A stretch of DNA of 21,301 nucleotides. Origin: Aalborgiella sp043769295 (GTDB lineage: Bacteria; Pseudomonadota; Gammaproteobacteria; Burkholderiales; Burkholderiaceae_C). The notes below the pieces were generated by a model that was not told where the DNA came from, ran no database searches, and worked only from the letters and a program-made list of their open reading frames with translations. This document shows, piece by piece, positions 8,011 through 15,063 of this stretch. The position numbers were made by a program, and so were the translations under genes. The stretch spans positions 1-21,301 of the forward strand of contig JAYVJL010000051.1 of NCBI GenBank assembly GCA_043769295.1. The letters run 5' to 3'. Each line of letters starts with the position of its first letter. Within the stretch, counting starts at the first letter, position 1.

Positions 8011-8790
8011 TTAGAAGCTGTACTTCAAACCCACGACGACGCCATTTTTACCTGTGTTTTTGCCAGCGGGTGTGTAGTAAGAGCCATCAGGTGCGTCTGT
8101 ACCCAACACAGCCGCGCTCACAGCCAAACCATTGCCAAAGTCCTTGGTCACGGTCAGTGAGTAGTCGGTGTAAGAGAACATGCCATTGCCCGTACCGGCG
8201 ATGCGTTGGTGGCCAATGTGTGGCACCAGAGTAAAGCCGTTGCCCACGTCAAAGGTGGCGCTCAGGTCCAGGTAGCCGCTGTTTTTGCTGTTGGCAAAAC
8301 CGAAGGTGTTGGTCAGCGCGTGTGAGTATTTCAAGGTTGCAGGGCCCACGGTGCCAGCACCGTAGATCTCAGTGGTGTTGGGAGATGGCGACAGGCCATT
8401 GCTTGGGTAGATATAAGTCAACACGCCTACGTCATAGCTGACGGCCCCAGCGGTACCTTTGTAGCCGCCGTAGACGTCGAGTTCCAGGTCAGCTTTGCCG
8501 CCAGCGTCCTTAATCCACTGGATGCTGGATGCCCAGGCTCCTACATAAGTACCACTCGCGTGGGAAAAGTCAACACCGCCTTGCACCGCAGGTTTCAGGC
8601 GGGATTGAGAAATACCGCGGTAACGGTAGTCAGTGACCACGCCCACGTTATAAGACAGTGAATTTTCTGGAGCAGCAGCGGCGACCGGCGCTGCTGGTGC
8701 GGCAGGAGCGGCTGTTTGTGCAAATGCGGAGCTGATGCCGACAGCGGACAACAGGGAAACTAAGAGGATGGGTTTTGCCGAGAATGACAT
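8011..8790 (-). CDS. TorF-family putative outer-membrane porin
   Basis: This 259-residue protein has a signal peptide (MSFSAKPILLVSLLSAVG, cleavage near SAFAQ at about residue 25) and a short Ala/Pro linker. The mature part is rich in beta strands, starts SLSYNVGVVTDYRYRGISQS and ends with an aromatic GLKYSF, as in outer-membrane barrels. The motif V(T/S)DYRYRGISQS is the hallmark of the TorF/CHP02001 family (from memory). It is first in a nitrogen-responsive block with glnK and amtB, which suggests a role in outer-membrane passage of a nitrogen compound. That role is inferred. The ATG at 8788-8790 was chosen over the upstream ATG at 8844 because it begins the signal peptide and has GGAAT upstream. 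Confidence 0.85.
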   Translation of the reverse strand: MSFSAKPILLVSLLSAVGISSAFAQTAAPAAPAAPVAAAAPENSLSYNVGVVTDYRYRGISQSRLKPAVQGGVDFSHASGTYVGAWASSIQWIKDAGGKADLELDVYGGYKGTAGAVSYDVGVLTYIYPSNGLSPSPNTTEIYGAGTVGPATLKYSHALTNTFGFANSKNSGYLDLSATFDVGNGFTLVPHIGHQRIAGTGNGMFSYTDYSLTVTKDFGNGLAVSAAVLGTDAPDGSYYTPAGKNTGKNGVVVGLKYSF

Positions 8791-8836
8791 AGATAATTCC
8801 AATTTAAGTAAATGAAAAGGGTGCGCCAAGCTCATA

Positions 8837-8854
8837 AAGCACAAACCGTGCCTG
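8837..8854 (-). promoter_or_regulatory. Candidate sigma-54 (-24/-12) promoter of the torF-glnK-amtB block
   Basis: The minus strand reads AGGCACGGTTTGTGCT. The invariant GG (8851-8852) and GC (8839-8840) are exactly 10 bases apart, as required for the RpoN consensus TGGCACG-N4-TTGCW. The expected start lies near 8827, about 37 bases before the ATG. Regulation by NtrC under nitrogen limitation follows from the genes served. Confidence 0.72.
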
Positions 8855-8956
8855 AAAACGGGAGCATCAGAAGAATTTATCTTGCTATTGGTCTGTTAAT
8901 TGTTTGTATTTTGTAAGAAATATGGTTATTCTTACAGCTGGCTAAATAAACAGTTG

Positions 8957-8973
8957 CGCACTGTTTTGGCGTT
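8957..8973. promoter_or_regulatory. Possible NtrC site, proximal
   Basis: GCACTG-TTT-TGGCGT (8958-8972) matches 8 of 12 positions of the NtrC palindrome GCACCA-N3-TGGTGC. It lies about 135 bases upstream of the predicted sigma-54 start, a usual enhancer distance. Confidence 0.35.
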
Positions 8974-9027
8974 GAAACTGAATAGGCTTATTAAAAATGC
9001 AACAAAGGGGCGTAACAGTCACTTTTA

Positions 9028-9044
9028 TGCACCAACTTGGGGAG
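9028..9044. promoter_or_regulatory. Possible NtrC site, distal
   Basis: GCACCA-ACT-TGGGGA (9029-9043) matches 10 of 12 positions of GCACCA-N3-TGGTGC. It lies about 210 bases upstream of the predicted sigma-54 start and overlaps the Shine-Dalgarno (GGGGAG) of comM, which may account for part of the match. Confidence 0.4.
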
Positions 9045-9050
9045 TAATCA

Positions 9051-10601
9051 ATGTCAGGATTCGCAATGGTGCAAAGTCGTGCTGTTTTGGGCTTGGACGC
9101 GCCCTCTGTCACGGTTGAGGTTCATCTGGCTAATGGTTTGCCAAGCTTCACTTTGGTGGGGTTGGCCGAGACCGAGGTCAAAGAAGCGCGCGAACGGGTG
9201 CGTTCTGCTTTGCAAAACTCGGGGCTGGATTTTCCAAGCAACAAACGGATCACCGTCAATTTGGCTCCCGCCGATCTACCCAAAGATTCTGGACGCTTCG
9301 ATTTACCCATCGCTCTGGGAATTTTGGCGGCCAGCGGCCAGATTGAAGCCTCCAAGTTGGCCGACTTTGAATTTGCGGGGGAATTGTCGCTGGGCGGCGA
9401 GCTGCGCCCCGTGCGCGGAGCCTTGGCCATGAGCCTGGCCTTGCGCCGCATAGCTGTACGTCCCAAGCTGGTCTTGCCCGAAGCCAGCGCCGCCGAAGCC
9501 GCGCTCGTGCCCGACGCCCTGGTCTACCGCGCACGCCACTTGCTGGATGTGGTGGCGCAGTTTGTCCGCGAGCCTGCACTGGACATCAACGAAGGTTGGG
9601 GTCAGGTCCACGCCAGTCCGATCAAGCTGGACAATGGCGCGGCCAACTACCTCGATTTTGGCGACGTCAAAGGCCAGGCCGGTGCCAAGCGCGCGCTGGA
9701 AATTGCTGCGGCAGGGGGCCACAGTGCCTTGTTGGTCGGGCCACCAGGGTCGGGCAAGTCGATGCTGGCACAGCGTTTTGCGGGGCTTTTGCCTCCCATG
9801 AACACGGACGAAGCACTCGAAAGCGCGGCGATTGCCTCGCTGGCGGGTCGATTCTTGCTGGAAAACTGGGCACAGCGCCCCACCCGTAGCCCGCACCACT
9901 CGGCCAGCGCAGTGGCGCTGGTGGGTGGGGGCTCGCCGCCGCGCCCGGGTGAAATTTCACTGGCGCACAACGGCGTTTTGTTTTTAGACGAATTACCCGA
10001 GCTGCCACGGGCCGCATTAGAGGCGCTGCGTGAACCGCTGGAGACCGGTCAAATCACGATTTCCAGAGCTGCCCGCCGTGCGGATTTCCCGGCGCGCTTC
10101 CAGCTCATGGCCGCCATGAACCCCTGCCCTTGTGGCTATCTGGGCGCGGTGATTGGCAGCACGCCCCGCTCCTGTCGCTGCACGCCCGACCAGGTCTCGC
10201 GCTATCAGGGCAAGCTCAGCGGCCCCTTGCTGGACCGGATCGACCTGCACATTGACGTGCCCACCCTGCCCGCCGCCGATCTGCTCAACGCGCCTGCGGG
10301 CGAATCCACCCAGAGCATCCGTGCCCGCTGCATAGAGGCGCGCAACCGCAGTTTGGCACGGCAAAACAAGGCCAATCACGCCCTGCAAGGCAATGACATC
10401 GACACCCATGTGCTGCTGGACGACGGTGCGACCAAGTTTTTAAACGTCGCCGCCGCGCGCCTCGGCTGGTCCGCCCGCGCCACCCACCGCACTTTGAAGG
10501 TGGCCCGGACGATTGCCGACCTGGCCGGCGCGCAGCACACCCAAGTCACCCACGTGGCCGAGGCGATGCAGTACCGCCGTGCGCTTAGAAACGCGATGTA
10601 A
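9051..10601 (+). CDS. comM: YifB/ComM-family AAA+ ATPase (Mg-chelatase-like)
   Basis: This 516-residue protein has an N-terminal Lon-like (ChlI) domain (residues 1-170, with GLPSFTLVGLAETEVKEARERV) and an AAA+ domain with Walker A GPPGSGKS at 230-237 and Walker B VLFLDE at 309-314. A Cys4 zinc site uses Cys359, Cys361, Cys375 and Cys377 (MNPCPCG and SCRCTP). A helical Mg_chelatase C-terminal domain ends in VAEAMQYRRAL. ComM is a hexameric helicase that promotes branch migration during natural transformation, and many non-competent bacteria also keep it. The ATG follows GGGGAG by 6 bases. No other competence gene lies in the window. All key residues are present. Confidence 0.94.
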   Translation: MSGFAMVQSRAVLGLDAPSVTVEVHLANGLPSFTLVGLAETEVKEARERVRSALQNSGLDFPSNKRITVNLAPADLPKDSGRFDLPIALGILAASGQIEASKLADFEFAGELSLGGELRPVRGALAMSLALRRIAVRPKLVLPEASAAEAALVPDALVYRARHLLDVVAQFVREPALDINEGWGQVHASPIKLDNGAANYLDFGDVKGQAGAKRALEIAAAGGHSALLVGPPGSGKSMLAQRFAGLLPPMNTDEALESAAIASLAGRFLLENWAQRPTRSPHHSASAVALVGGGSPPRPGEISLAHNGVLFLDELPELPRAALEALREPLETGQITISRAARRADFPARFQLMAAMNPCPCGYLGAVIGSTPRSCRCTPDQVSRYQGKLSGPLLDRIDLHIDVPTLPAADLLNAPAGESTQSIRARCIEARNRSLARQNKANHALQGNDIDTHVLLDDGATKFLNVAAARLGWSARATHRTLKVARTIADLAGAQHTQVTHVAEAMQYRRALRNAM

Positions 10602-10606
10602 AAATG

Positions 10607-10625
10607 CCCCTTCAAAATGAAGGGG
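10607..10625. terminator. Hairpin downstream of comM
   Basis: CCCCTTC (10607-10613) and GAAGGGG (10619-10625) form a perfect 7-bp stem with loop AAAAT, six bases after the comM stop. There is no T run after it, so it may only stabilise or stop the transcript weakly. Confidence 0.45.
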
Positions 10626-10653
10626 TGGCGCGAAGCGACGGGGCAGATGAAAT

Positions 10654-10716
10654 TTGCTATATATTTAATAGCACATTAGGCAATAAATACACCGGCTATA
10701 GTTATATTTAAGCCTC
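10654..10716 (+). repeat. Dispersed palindromic repeat, copy 3
   Basis: GCTAT (10656-10660) and ATAGC (10668-10672) are separated by 7 bases, followed by the core GGCAATAAATACACCGGCTA. The 3' stem is decayed. It lies between the convergent comM and pobA genes. Confidence 0.82.
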
Positions 10717-10726
10717 AAAAAAGCAT

Positions 10727-11950
10727 TTATTGCGACAACAACGGCAATCCGACATAGTTTTCCGCCAACACGGTGGATGCCGCCTGCGAGTTGACCAAAT
10801 ACGCCAGCTCCGCCTCTTGCATGCGCTGGCCGAAAGCACCGGTATCGGGGAATTTGTGCATCAGCGAGGTCAGCCACCATGAAAACCGCTCGGCTTTCCA
10901 AATGCGCGCCAACGCCCGCTGGGAATAGGTGTCAATACCGGCAGTGCTTCTCTCAGCGTACAACTCAATCAGTGCGCTGGACAGGTATTTCACGTCACTG
11001 GCTGCCAGGTTGAGCCCTTTGGCACCGGTCGGTGGCACGATGTGGGCCGCGTCGCCAGCTAAAAACAGGCGTCCAAAGCGCATCGGCTCGGCGACAAAGC
11101 TGCGTAGCGGGGCGATGCTCTTCTCGATGGACGGCCCGGTGATGATGCGCTCGGCCAGCTCGGGGTCCAGCCGTGCGCGCAGTTCGTCCCAAAAACGCTG
11201 GTCGCTCCAGGCGTCCACTTTGTCTGTCAGCGGACACTGCACGTAGTAGCGGCTGCGGGTCAGGCTGCGCATGGAGCACAACGAGAAACCGCGCTCGCTG
11301 TTGCCATACACAATCGCGTGGGTCGACACCGGCGGCACATCGGCCAACACGCCCAGCCAGCCGAAAGGGTAGACTTTTTCGTACTCGGTGACGGCGTTTT
11401 CGGGCAAGCTGGCGCGGCAGACACCATGAAAACCATCGCAACCGGCAATAAAGTCGCAGGTAATCTCGAAGCTTTGTCCGCCTTTTTTGTAGCAAACACG
11501 CGGTCGCTCACTGTCAAAGTCGTGGACGCTGACCTCGCTGGCCTCGTACACGGTGATCAAGCCGGCAGCGGCCCGGGCGTCCATCAGGTCACGTGTCACC
11601 TCGGTTTGCCCGTAGGCGGTGACCACCTTGCCGCCAGTCAAACCATGCACGTCAATGGCATGGCGTTTGCCGCCAAACACCAGGTCGATGCTGCGGTGGA
11701 CGATGCCGTCCGCGTTCACCCCCGCGCCCACGCCAGCTTCATGCAGCATGTCCACCGTGGTTTGCTCCAAAATGCCCGCGCGGATGCGATCCAGCACGTA
11801 ATCCGGACTTTGGCGTTCGATGATGATGGCGTCAATGCCCGCTTTGTAGAGCAATTGACCCAGCAACAGCCCCGAAGGGCCGGCGCCAATGATGGCGATT
11901 TGGATCCTTCGGTGATGAGGCTGTGAAGTAAATGTCATGCTTTGTGTCAT
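10727..11950 (-). CDS. pobA: 4-hydroxybenzoate 3-monooxygenase
   Basis: This 407-residue flavoprotein hydroxylates 4-hydroxybenzoate to protocatechuate using NADPH and O2, feeding the beta-ketoadipate or protocatechuate cleavage route. It shows the FAD GxGxxG motif (IIGAGPSGLLLG at about 20-31), GQTEVTRDLMDAR, the CDGFHG motif, and the second FAD motif LFLAGDAAHIVPPTGAKGLNLAASD. The pattern follows Pseudomonas PobA throughout, including RIRAGILEQ and the C-terminal AENYVGLP. The frame is open to 12040. ATG at 11948-11950 or at 11936-11938 is plausible, as neither has a strong Shine-Dalgarno and the conserved region starts only at residue 16. It is divergent from pobR. Confidence 0.93.
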   Translation of the reverse strand: MTQSMTFTSQPHHRRIQIAIIGAGPSGLLLGQLLYKAGIDAIIIERQSPDYVLDRIRAGILEQTTVDMLHEAGVGAGVNADGIVHRSIDLVFGGKRHAIDVHGLTGGKVVTAYGQTEVTRDLMDARAAAGLITVYEASEVSVHDFDSERPRVCYKKGGQSFEITCDFIAGCDGFHGVCRASLPENAVTEYEKVYPFGWLGVLADVPPVSTHAIVYGNSERGFSLCSMRSLTRSRYYVQCPLTDKVDAWSDQRFWDELRARLDPELAERIITGPSIEKSIAPLRSFVAEPMRFGRLFLAGDAAHIVPPTGAKGLNLAASDVKYLSSALIELYAERSTAGIDTYSQRALARIWKAERFSWWLTSLMHKFPDTGAFGQRMQEAELAYLVNSQAASTVLAENYVGLPLLSQ

Positions 11951-11971
11951 AGCCAAAGAATAGTAGAACCG

Positions 11972-12000
11972 TTTAATTTCAGCCAGACTTCGATTGACAA
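11972..12000 (-). promoter_or_regulatory. Candidate pobA promoter
   Basis: On the minus strand TTGTCA (11995-12000) and ATTAAA (11972-11977) are 17 bases apart. The weak -10 fits an activator-dependent promoter. The inverted repeat arm at 12001-12008 abuts the -35, a usual place for an activator. Confidence 0.42.
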
Positions 12001-12041
12001 TTTGTGCGATCATCGCCACCATTGCGCGGTGAACGCACAAA
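12001..12041. promoter_or_regulatory. Inverted repeat in the pobA-pobR region, candidate PobR operator
   Basis: TTTGTGCG (12001-12008) and CGCACAAA (12034-12041) are perfect 8-bp arms with a 25-base spacer. A direct repeat CGATTGA flanks them (11991-11997 and 12045-12051). The right arm overlaps the start of pobR, so binding could also control pobR itself. Binding by PobR is inferred. Confidence 0.45.
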
Positions 12042-12871
12042 ATTCGATTGAAAAGTTAGCTGTTACTACCATTGCACCGGCCGACTTCATCGCCGGCATG
12101 GCCAAAGGCATGGCGGTTCTGGAGAGTTTTGACACGGAAAGGCAACGGCTCAACGCCACGTTGGCCGCCCAACGCGCTGGCATCACCCGCGCTGCGGCAC
12201 GGCGGCACTTGCTGACCTTGGCGCATTTGGGCTATTTGGAGACGGATGGCAGCTTTTACTGGTTGTCCAGCAAAGTGCTGCGGTTTTCAGGCAGCTATTT
12301 GGCGTCTGCGCGGTTGCCGCGTGTGTTGCAGCCCACGCTGAACCGCTTGGCGGCGCAAACGGGCGAGTCGTTTTCAGCGGTTGTGCGGGATGTGGACGAG
12401 GTGGTGATTGTCGTCAAAAGCAGCCCAATTAATTCAGAATACTATAAAAAACATAGCAGTTTAGACAATAAATACGCCGGCTATACCCCGTACGGCCTCC
12501 ATTTAGGGGCTAGATTGCCGGTGCATGCAACTTCCACGGGTCAGGTGCTGCTGGCGCAGCTAACGGACGCAGATTTTGCCGCATGGACGCAGGGACGTCG
12601 TTTACAACGGCTGACGGCGCATACTTGCACCGATATACAGCAATTTGGCGCTTTGATTCAGCAAGTGCGCGTGCAAGACTATGCGCTTGCCAGCCAAATG
12701 CATGAGCTGGGCGTGCATGCACTGGCCGTACCGATACGCAATGCTGCGGGTCAAACCGTTGCCGCCTTGAATGTGGTGACCCAGCCTGCCAAGCTGGCGT
12801 TGGACGAGCTGCAACATGGCTTGCTGCCGCTCTTGCAGGAAGCGGCACGCGAGCTGAGAGCCCTGGTTTAA
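12029..12871 (+). CDS. pobR: IclR-family regulator, probable PobR, with a repeat-derived insert
   Basis: This protein has an N-terminal winged helix (FIAGMAKGMAVLESFDTERQ, then TRAAARRHLLTLAHLGYLETDG), typical of the PcaR/PobR branch of IclR regulators. A C-terminal effector domain follows (GARLPVHATSTGQVLLA, ELGVHALAVPIRNAAGQTVAALNVV). Divergence from pobA suggests activation of pobA by 4-hydroxybenzoate. The start is uncertain: GTG at 12029 gives 280 residues, while TTG starts at 11942 or 12002 are possible and no good Shine-Dalgarno helps. The odd feature is residues 138-152, encoded by a dispersed repeat copy (12440-12484) in frame, just before the conserved GARLP segment. The frame stays open through it, so the protein may still be made. 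Confidence 0.82.
   Translation: MNAQNSIEKLAVTTIAPADFIAGMAKGMAVLESFDTERQRLNATLAAQRAGITRAAARRHLLTLAHLGYLETDGSFYWLSSKVLRFSGSYLASARLPRVLQPTLNRLAAQTGESFSAVVRDVDEVVIVVKSSPINSEYYKKHSSLDNKYAGYTPYGLHLGARLPVHATSTGQVLLAQLTDADFAAWTQGRRLQRLTAHTCTDIQQFGALIQQVRVQDYALASQMHELGVHALAVPIRNAAGQTVAALNVVTQPAKLALDELQHGLLPLLQEAARELRALV
12440..12484 (+). repeat. Dispersed palindromic repeat, copy 4, inside pobR
   Basis: CTAT (12442-12445) and ATAG (12453-12456) are separated by 7 bases. The core GACAATAAATACGCCGGCTA matches the intergenic copies. It is read in frame as YYKKHSSLDNKYAGY. In the same alignment frame copy 1 has a TAA stop in the 5' stem loop, whereas this copy has none. Confidence 0.85.
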
Positions 12872-12894
12872 ACGCGTGTCAGCGCAGCATCGGC

Positions 12895-13689
12895 TTAGAT
12901 CACATCGTCGCTTTGGCGGGTGAATGACACGCCGCCATCCACCACCAGCGTCGCACCCACCACATAGTCGCCCGCGCGCGAAGCCAGATAAATCGCCGCG
13001 CCGGCCATGTCTTCGTCCACGCCAACACGCCCCGCAGGCACGCGCATGGCAACCTTGTCGCCCTGGTCACGGGCTACTTTGTTCATTTCAGAGGCAAAAG
13101 CACCCGGCGCAATGGCGCTGACGGCGATGTTGTCGCGCGCCAAGCGCAGCGCCATACGCTTGGTCAGGTGAATCAAGCCTGCCTTGCTGGCAGCGTATGA
13201 ATAAGTCTCTTGAGCATTGATGGAAATGCCATCAATCGAGGCGATGTTGATCACCTTGGCCACGTGGGTTTTGGCGGCTTGGCGCAGGGCAGGCGTCAGT
13301 ATCTGGGTTAAAAAGAAGGGGGCTTTCATGTTCAGGTCCACCACTTTGTCCCAGCCCGACTCGGGAAAGGTGTCGTAGTTTTCGCCCCAGGCCGCACCGG
13401 CGTTGTTGACTAAAATGTCGAGCTGCGGCTCAAGCGCCAGGTAGGCGTCAGCCAGGGCCTGCGCACCGGCCACGGTCGAGACATCGCCCGGAATGGCAAT
13501 ACAGGTGCCGAATTCCGACAATTCTTTGGCGGTATCCATACAGGCCTGCGCCTTGCGGGCAGAAATGTAAACCTTGGCCCCCTGCGCTAAAAAGCCCTTG
13601 GCAATCATGCGGCCAATGCCGCGCGATCCACCAGTGATCAAGGCCGTGCGGCCTTTGAGCGAGAAAAGATCAGTCATCAAAGCGGTCAT
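12895..13689 (-). CDS. SDR-family NAD(P)-dependent reductase, RhlG/FabG-like
   Basis: This 264-residue classical short-chain dehydrogenase has the cofactor motif TGGSRGIG (19-26), NNAG (95-98), and the catalytic Ser151, Tyr165 and Lys169 (YSYAASK). The Arg after the glycine motif and Ser43-Ala-Arg45 favour NADPH. The layout (ISARKAQACMDTAKELS, VINIASIDGISINAQETYSY) is closest to RhlG-type 3-oxoacyl-reductases I recall. The true substrate is unknown. Of three nearby ATGs, the one at 13687-13689 was chosen because GAGG stands 9 bases upstream. The gene is convergent to pobR with a 23-base gap. No functional link to pobR is visible. Confidence 0.85.
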   Translation of the reverse strand: MTALMTDLFSLKGRTALITGGSRGIGRMIAKGFLAQGAKVYISARKAQACMDTAKELSEFGTCIAIPGDVSTVAGAQALADAYLALEPQLDILVNNAGAAWGENYDTFPESGWDKVVDLNMKAPFFLTQILTPALRQAAKTHVAKVINIASIDGISINAQETYSYAASKAGLIHLTKRMALRLARDNIAVSAIAPGAFASEMNKVARDQGDKVAMRVPAGRVGVDEDMAGAAIYLASRAGDYVVGATLVVDGGVSFTRQSDDVI

Positions 13690-14025
13690 GTCGGTCATCC
13701 TCAACAATAAAAAACCATAGCATAGCCCGGGCAGCGGCAACCAGGCGTCACGCAGGTGCTAGTAGGCGGTTGTATGGGGCCTAAATCGGCACTATGCCGG
13801 CGTATTTATTGCCTAAAGCGCTATCAAATTAGATGCGCTCCCAGGTCAAAAACAGGCGGGTTTTGGATTAAAACACGCCTAAAATCATATACAAAAGCTT
13901 AAAAACTCAGCAAAAGAGACGGCCCAAACCGCCCAGAACCCCCAAATGCGGGGATAATGCAGGGTTAACTTCCACTCATTTGGGCATCAGCCCACCCCTA
14001 ACCCGTTTTTCATCGGAGCATCCTC
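13690..14025. other. Intergenic region upstream of the 55-residue protein gene
   Basis: This 336-base gap lies between two divergent genes. It holds repeat copy 5 (13776-13836) and a possible -10 GATAAT at 13953-13958 without a convincing -35. A small inverted repeat TGGGC-ATCA-GCCCA (13981-13994) lies in the leader of the downstream gene. I see no further gene. Confidence 0.5.
13776..13836 (-). repeat. Dispersed palindromic repeat, copy 5
   Basis: The core on the minus strand is TTAGGCAATAAATACGCCGG (13796-13815). GCTAT at 13820-13824 is the ATAGC arm of the 5' stem. The other arm is mutated (GATGC at 13832-13836). It is opposite in orientation to copies 1-4. Confidence 0.78.
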
Positions 14026-14193
14026 ATGGCCAAAGAATTCAAAACCGAAGCAGACCGCAAAGCAACCCCACGCCCTGTCGCGCCTAAAGGCGTGTGCTAC
14101 ACCACCGGCAAAGGCCAGCGTGTCAGTTTAGAGCGTGGTTCACACACCAACAACAAGAAAAACCCAGGTAAGCGCGCTCATCAAGGAGGCTAA
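14026..14193 (+). CDS. Small basic protein of unknown function (55 residues)
   Basis: This short gene begins MAKEFKTEADRKATPRPV and ends NNKKNPGKRAHQGG. It is strongly basic, contains one cysteine (VCYTTGKGQR), and has no signal peptide or membrane segment. GGAG lies 7 bases before the ATG, and a very strong intrinsic terminator follows 30 bases after the stop, so it is a self-contained transcription unit. Codon use resembles the neighbours. Lys/Arg and Gly richness suggests RNA or DNA binding, but this is only inference from composition. I do not recognise a named family, although the compact unit with its own terminator makes a real gene likely. Confidence 0.72.
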   Translation: MAKEFKTEADRKATPRPVAPKGVCYTTGKGQRVSLERGSHTNNKKNPGKRAHQGG

Positions 14194-14516
14194 GCAAGGC
14201 CGATTCTTCTGGCTTGTACTTGCCAACAAAAAAGCGCTCCCCGGAGCGCTTTTTTGTTGCTGTGACTTAACTCATTAAACTCAACGGTATTGCTGATGTT
14301 GTTGGCCGAGAGTAGTAAATTTACTCGTTGACCAGCACCTTGAAGTACGCGCAAAACTACTTTCGCGGGAGTTCTGACGGGCAAGATTAATTGAATAAAA
14401 TCATACACTTACTGTAGAACACTTAAAAGTAATGAAAGGATTGACCGCGATTTGAGTGTGCGCAGTTGTTGTCCGTGCATGCTTAGCCTGGCTAAACAAC
14501 AATGATGGAGAATGAC
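14194..14516. other. Intergenic region upstream of the TIR-like gene
   Basis: This 323-base gap holds the terminator at 14224-14259, a 12-bp perfect palindrome AGTAAATTTACT (14314-14325), and a compact inverted repeat TTAGCC-T-GGCTAA (14483-14495) that lies 21 bases before the TIR-like start and could be an operator. I see no gene in it. It is more AT-rich than its surroundings. Confidence 0.4.
14224..14259 (+). terminator. Strong intrinsic terminator of the 55-residue protein gene
   Basis: The arms at 14224-14240 and 14243-14259 are 17-bp perfect complements centred on CC, with GCGCTCC/GGAGCGC at the tip and T6 at 14250-14255. It is symmetrical and could act in both directions. Confidence 0.92.
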
Positions 14517-14901
14517 ATGGCGGAGCCACGAGCTTCCATCAGTTTTGATGTGGACAACAATAGCAATCACAAGGTGCTTTTTGCGGGTCAAGCGTGGCAC
14601 TCCAAAACCCCGTTCTCTCATGAAGACTGGTCGGCCAAAGAACCGATGCCGCAGTCGGAATGGGAGGCACTGGTCAAAGCAAAGATTAACAAAACCCATT
14701 CCATGACGGTTCTCGTTGGCAGGCACATGGCGACTGCCGGTGGTGTAGTCAAAGAGGTTGTGATGGCCAAGGCCCAGAACGTACCCATTTTTTGGCGTTT
14801 ACGTCGATGGGCCTACTTCAGGCAGCACTTTGGCTTTTAATCTTGGAACTTTGATCACTCGGGACACCTATTCGGGACACCTGCGTGTTTTGAATGGGTG
14901 A
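14517..14901 (+). pseudogene. TIR-like (ThsB/MTH538-type) protein gene with a frameshift
   Basis: The open frame 14517-14840 encodes 107 residues. Its first part follows the TIR-like fold of ThsB/MTH538 proteins: RASISFDVDNNSNHKVLFAG, a DWSAKEP motif, a central MTVLVGRHM strand, and GGVVKEVVMAKAQNVPIF. At a run of six T (14788-14793) the family pattern passes to the +1 frame, which reads GVYVDGPTSGSTLAF and continues to TGA at 14901. Removing one T would rejoin them. The restored C-terminus is short and ends in a sequence with an 11-bp direct repeat, so the normal tail is also lost. GGAG 6 bases before the ATG at 14517 supports that start. Related proteins act in Thoeris defence or as NAD/nucleotide signalling enzymes. 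No partner gene is adjacent. The family call is from motif memory. Confidence 0.68.
14859..14882 (+). repeat. Short direct repeat, TCGGGACACCT twice
   Basis: TCGGGACACCT occurs at 14859-14869 and 14872-14882, separated by AT (period 13). It lies at the broken 3' end of the TIR-like gene. GGGACACC motifs sometimes flank REP-associated transposases, but no transposase is present here. Confidence 0.6.
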
Positions 14902-14933
14902 AAAGCGATTTAAATTCAACAAGTTAGCAAACT

Positions 14934-15009
14934 TGGTGCGGCTGGCGGGGATCGAACCCACGACCCTTGGCTTCGGAGGCCAATACTCTATCCACTGAGC
15001 TACAGCCGC
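14934..15009 (-). tRNA. tRNA-Arg (anticodon CCG)
   Basis: On the minus strand the acceptor stem GCGGCTG/CAGCCGC, the D-arm GCTC-AGTGGATA-GAGT, the anticodon arm TTGGC-CTCCGAA-GCCAA and the T-arm GTGGG-TTCGATC-CCCGC are all present. The anticodon loop CTCCGAA gives CCG, which reads the arginine codon CGG. The 3' CCA is encoded (14934-14936). Total length is 76 bases with CCA. Confidence 0.95.
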
Positions 15010-15063
15010 ATTGTGTGAAGTTGTATTGTAGGGCTTGGGAACTCAAACGGGCTGTAGCTCCCT

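Noticed and set aside
8900..9118. Open frame of 72 codons on the plus strand before comM
   Set aside because: It overlaps the comM start out of frame, and sits in the regulatory region of the torF block. No protein features were seen.
14409..14726. Open frame of 105 codons on the minus strand
   Set aside because: It lies opposite the TIR-like gene, has no Shine-Dalgarno or recognisable motif, and the plus strand carries the family signature.
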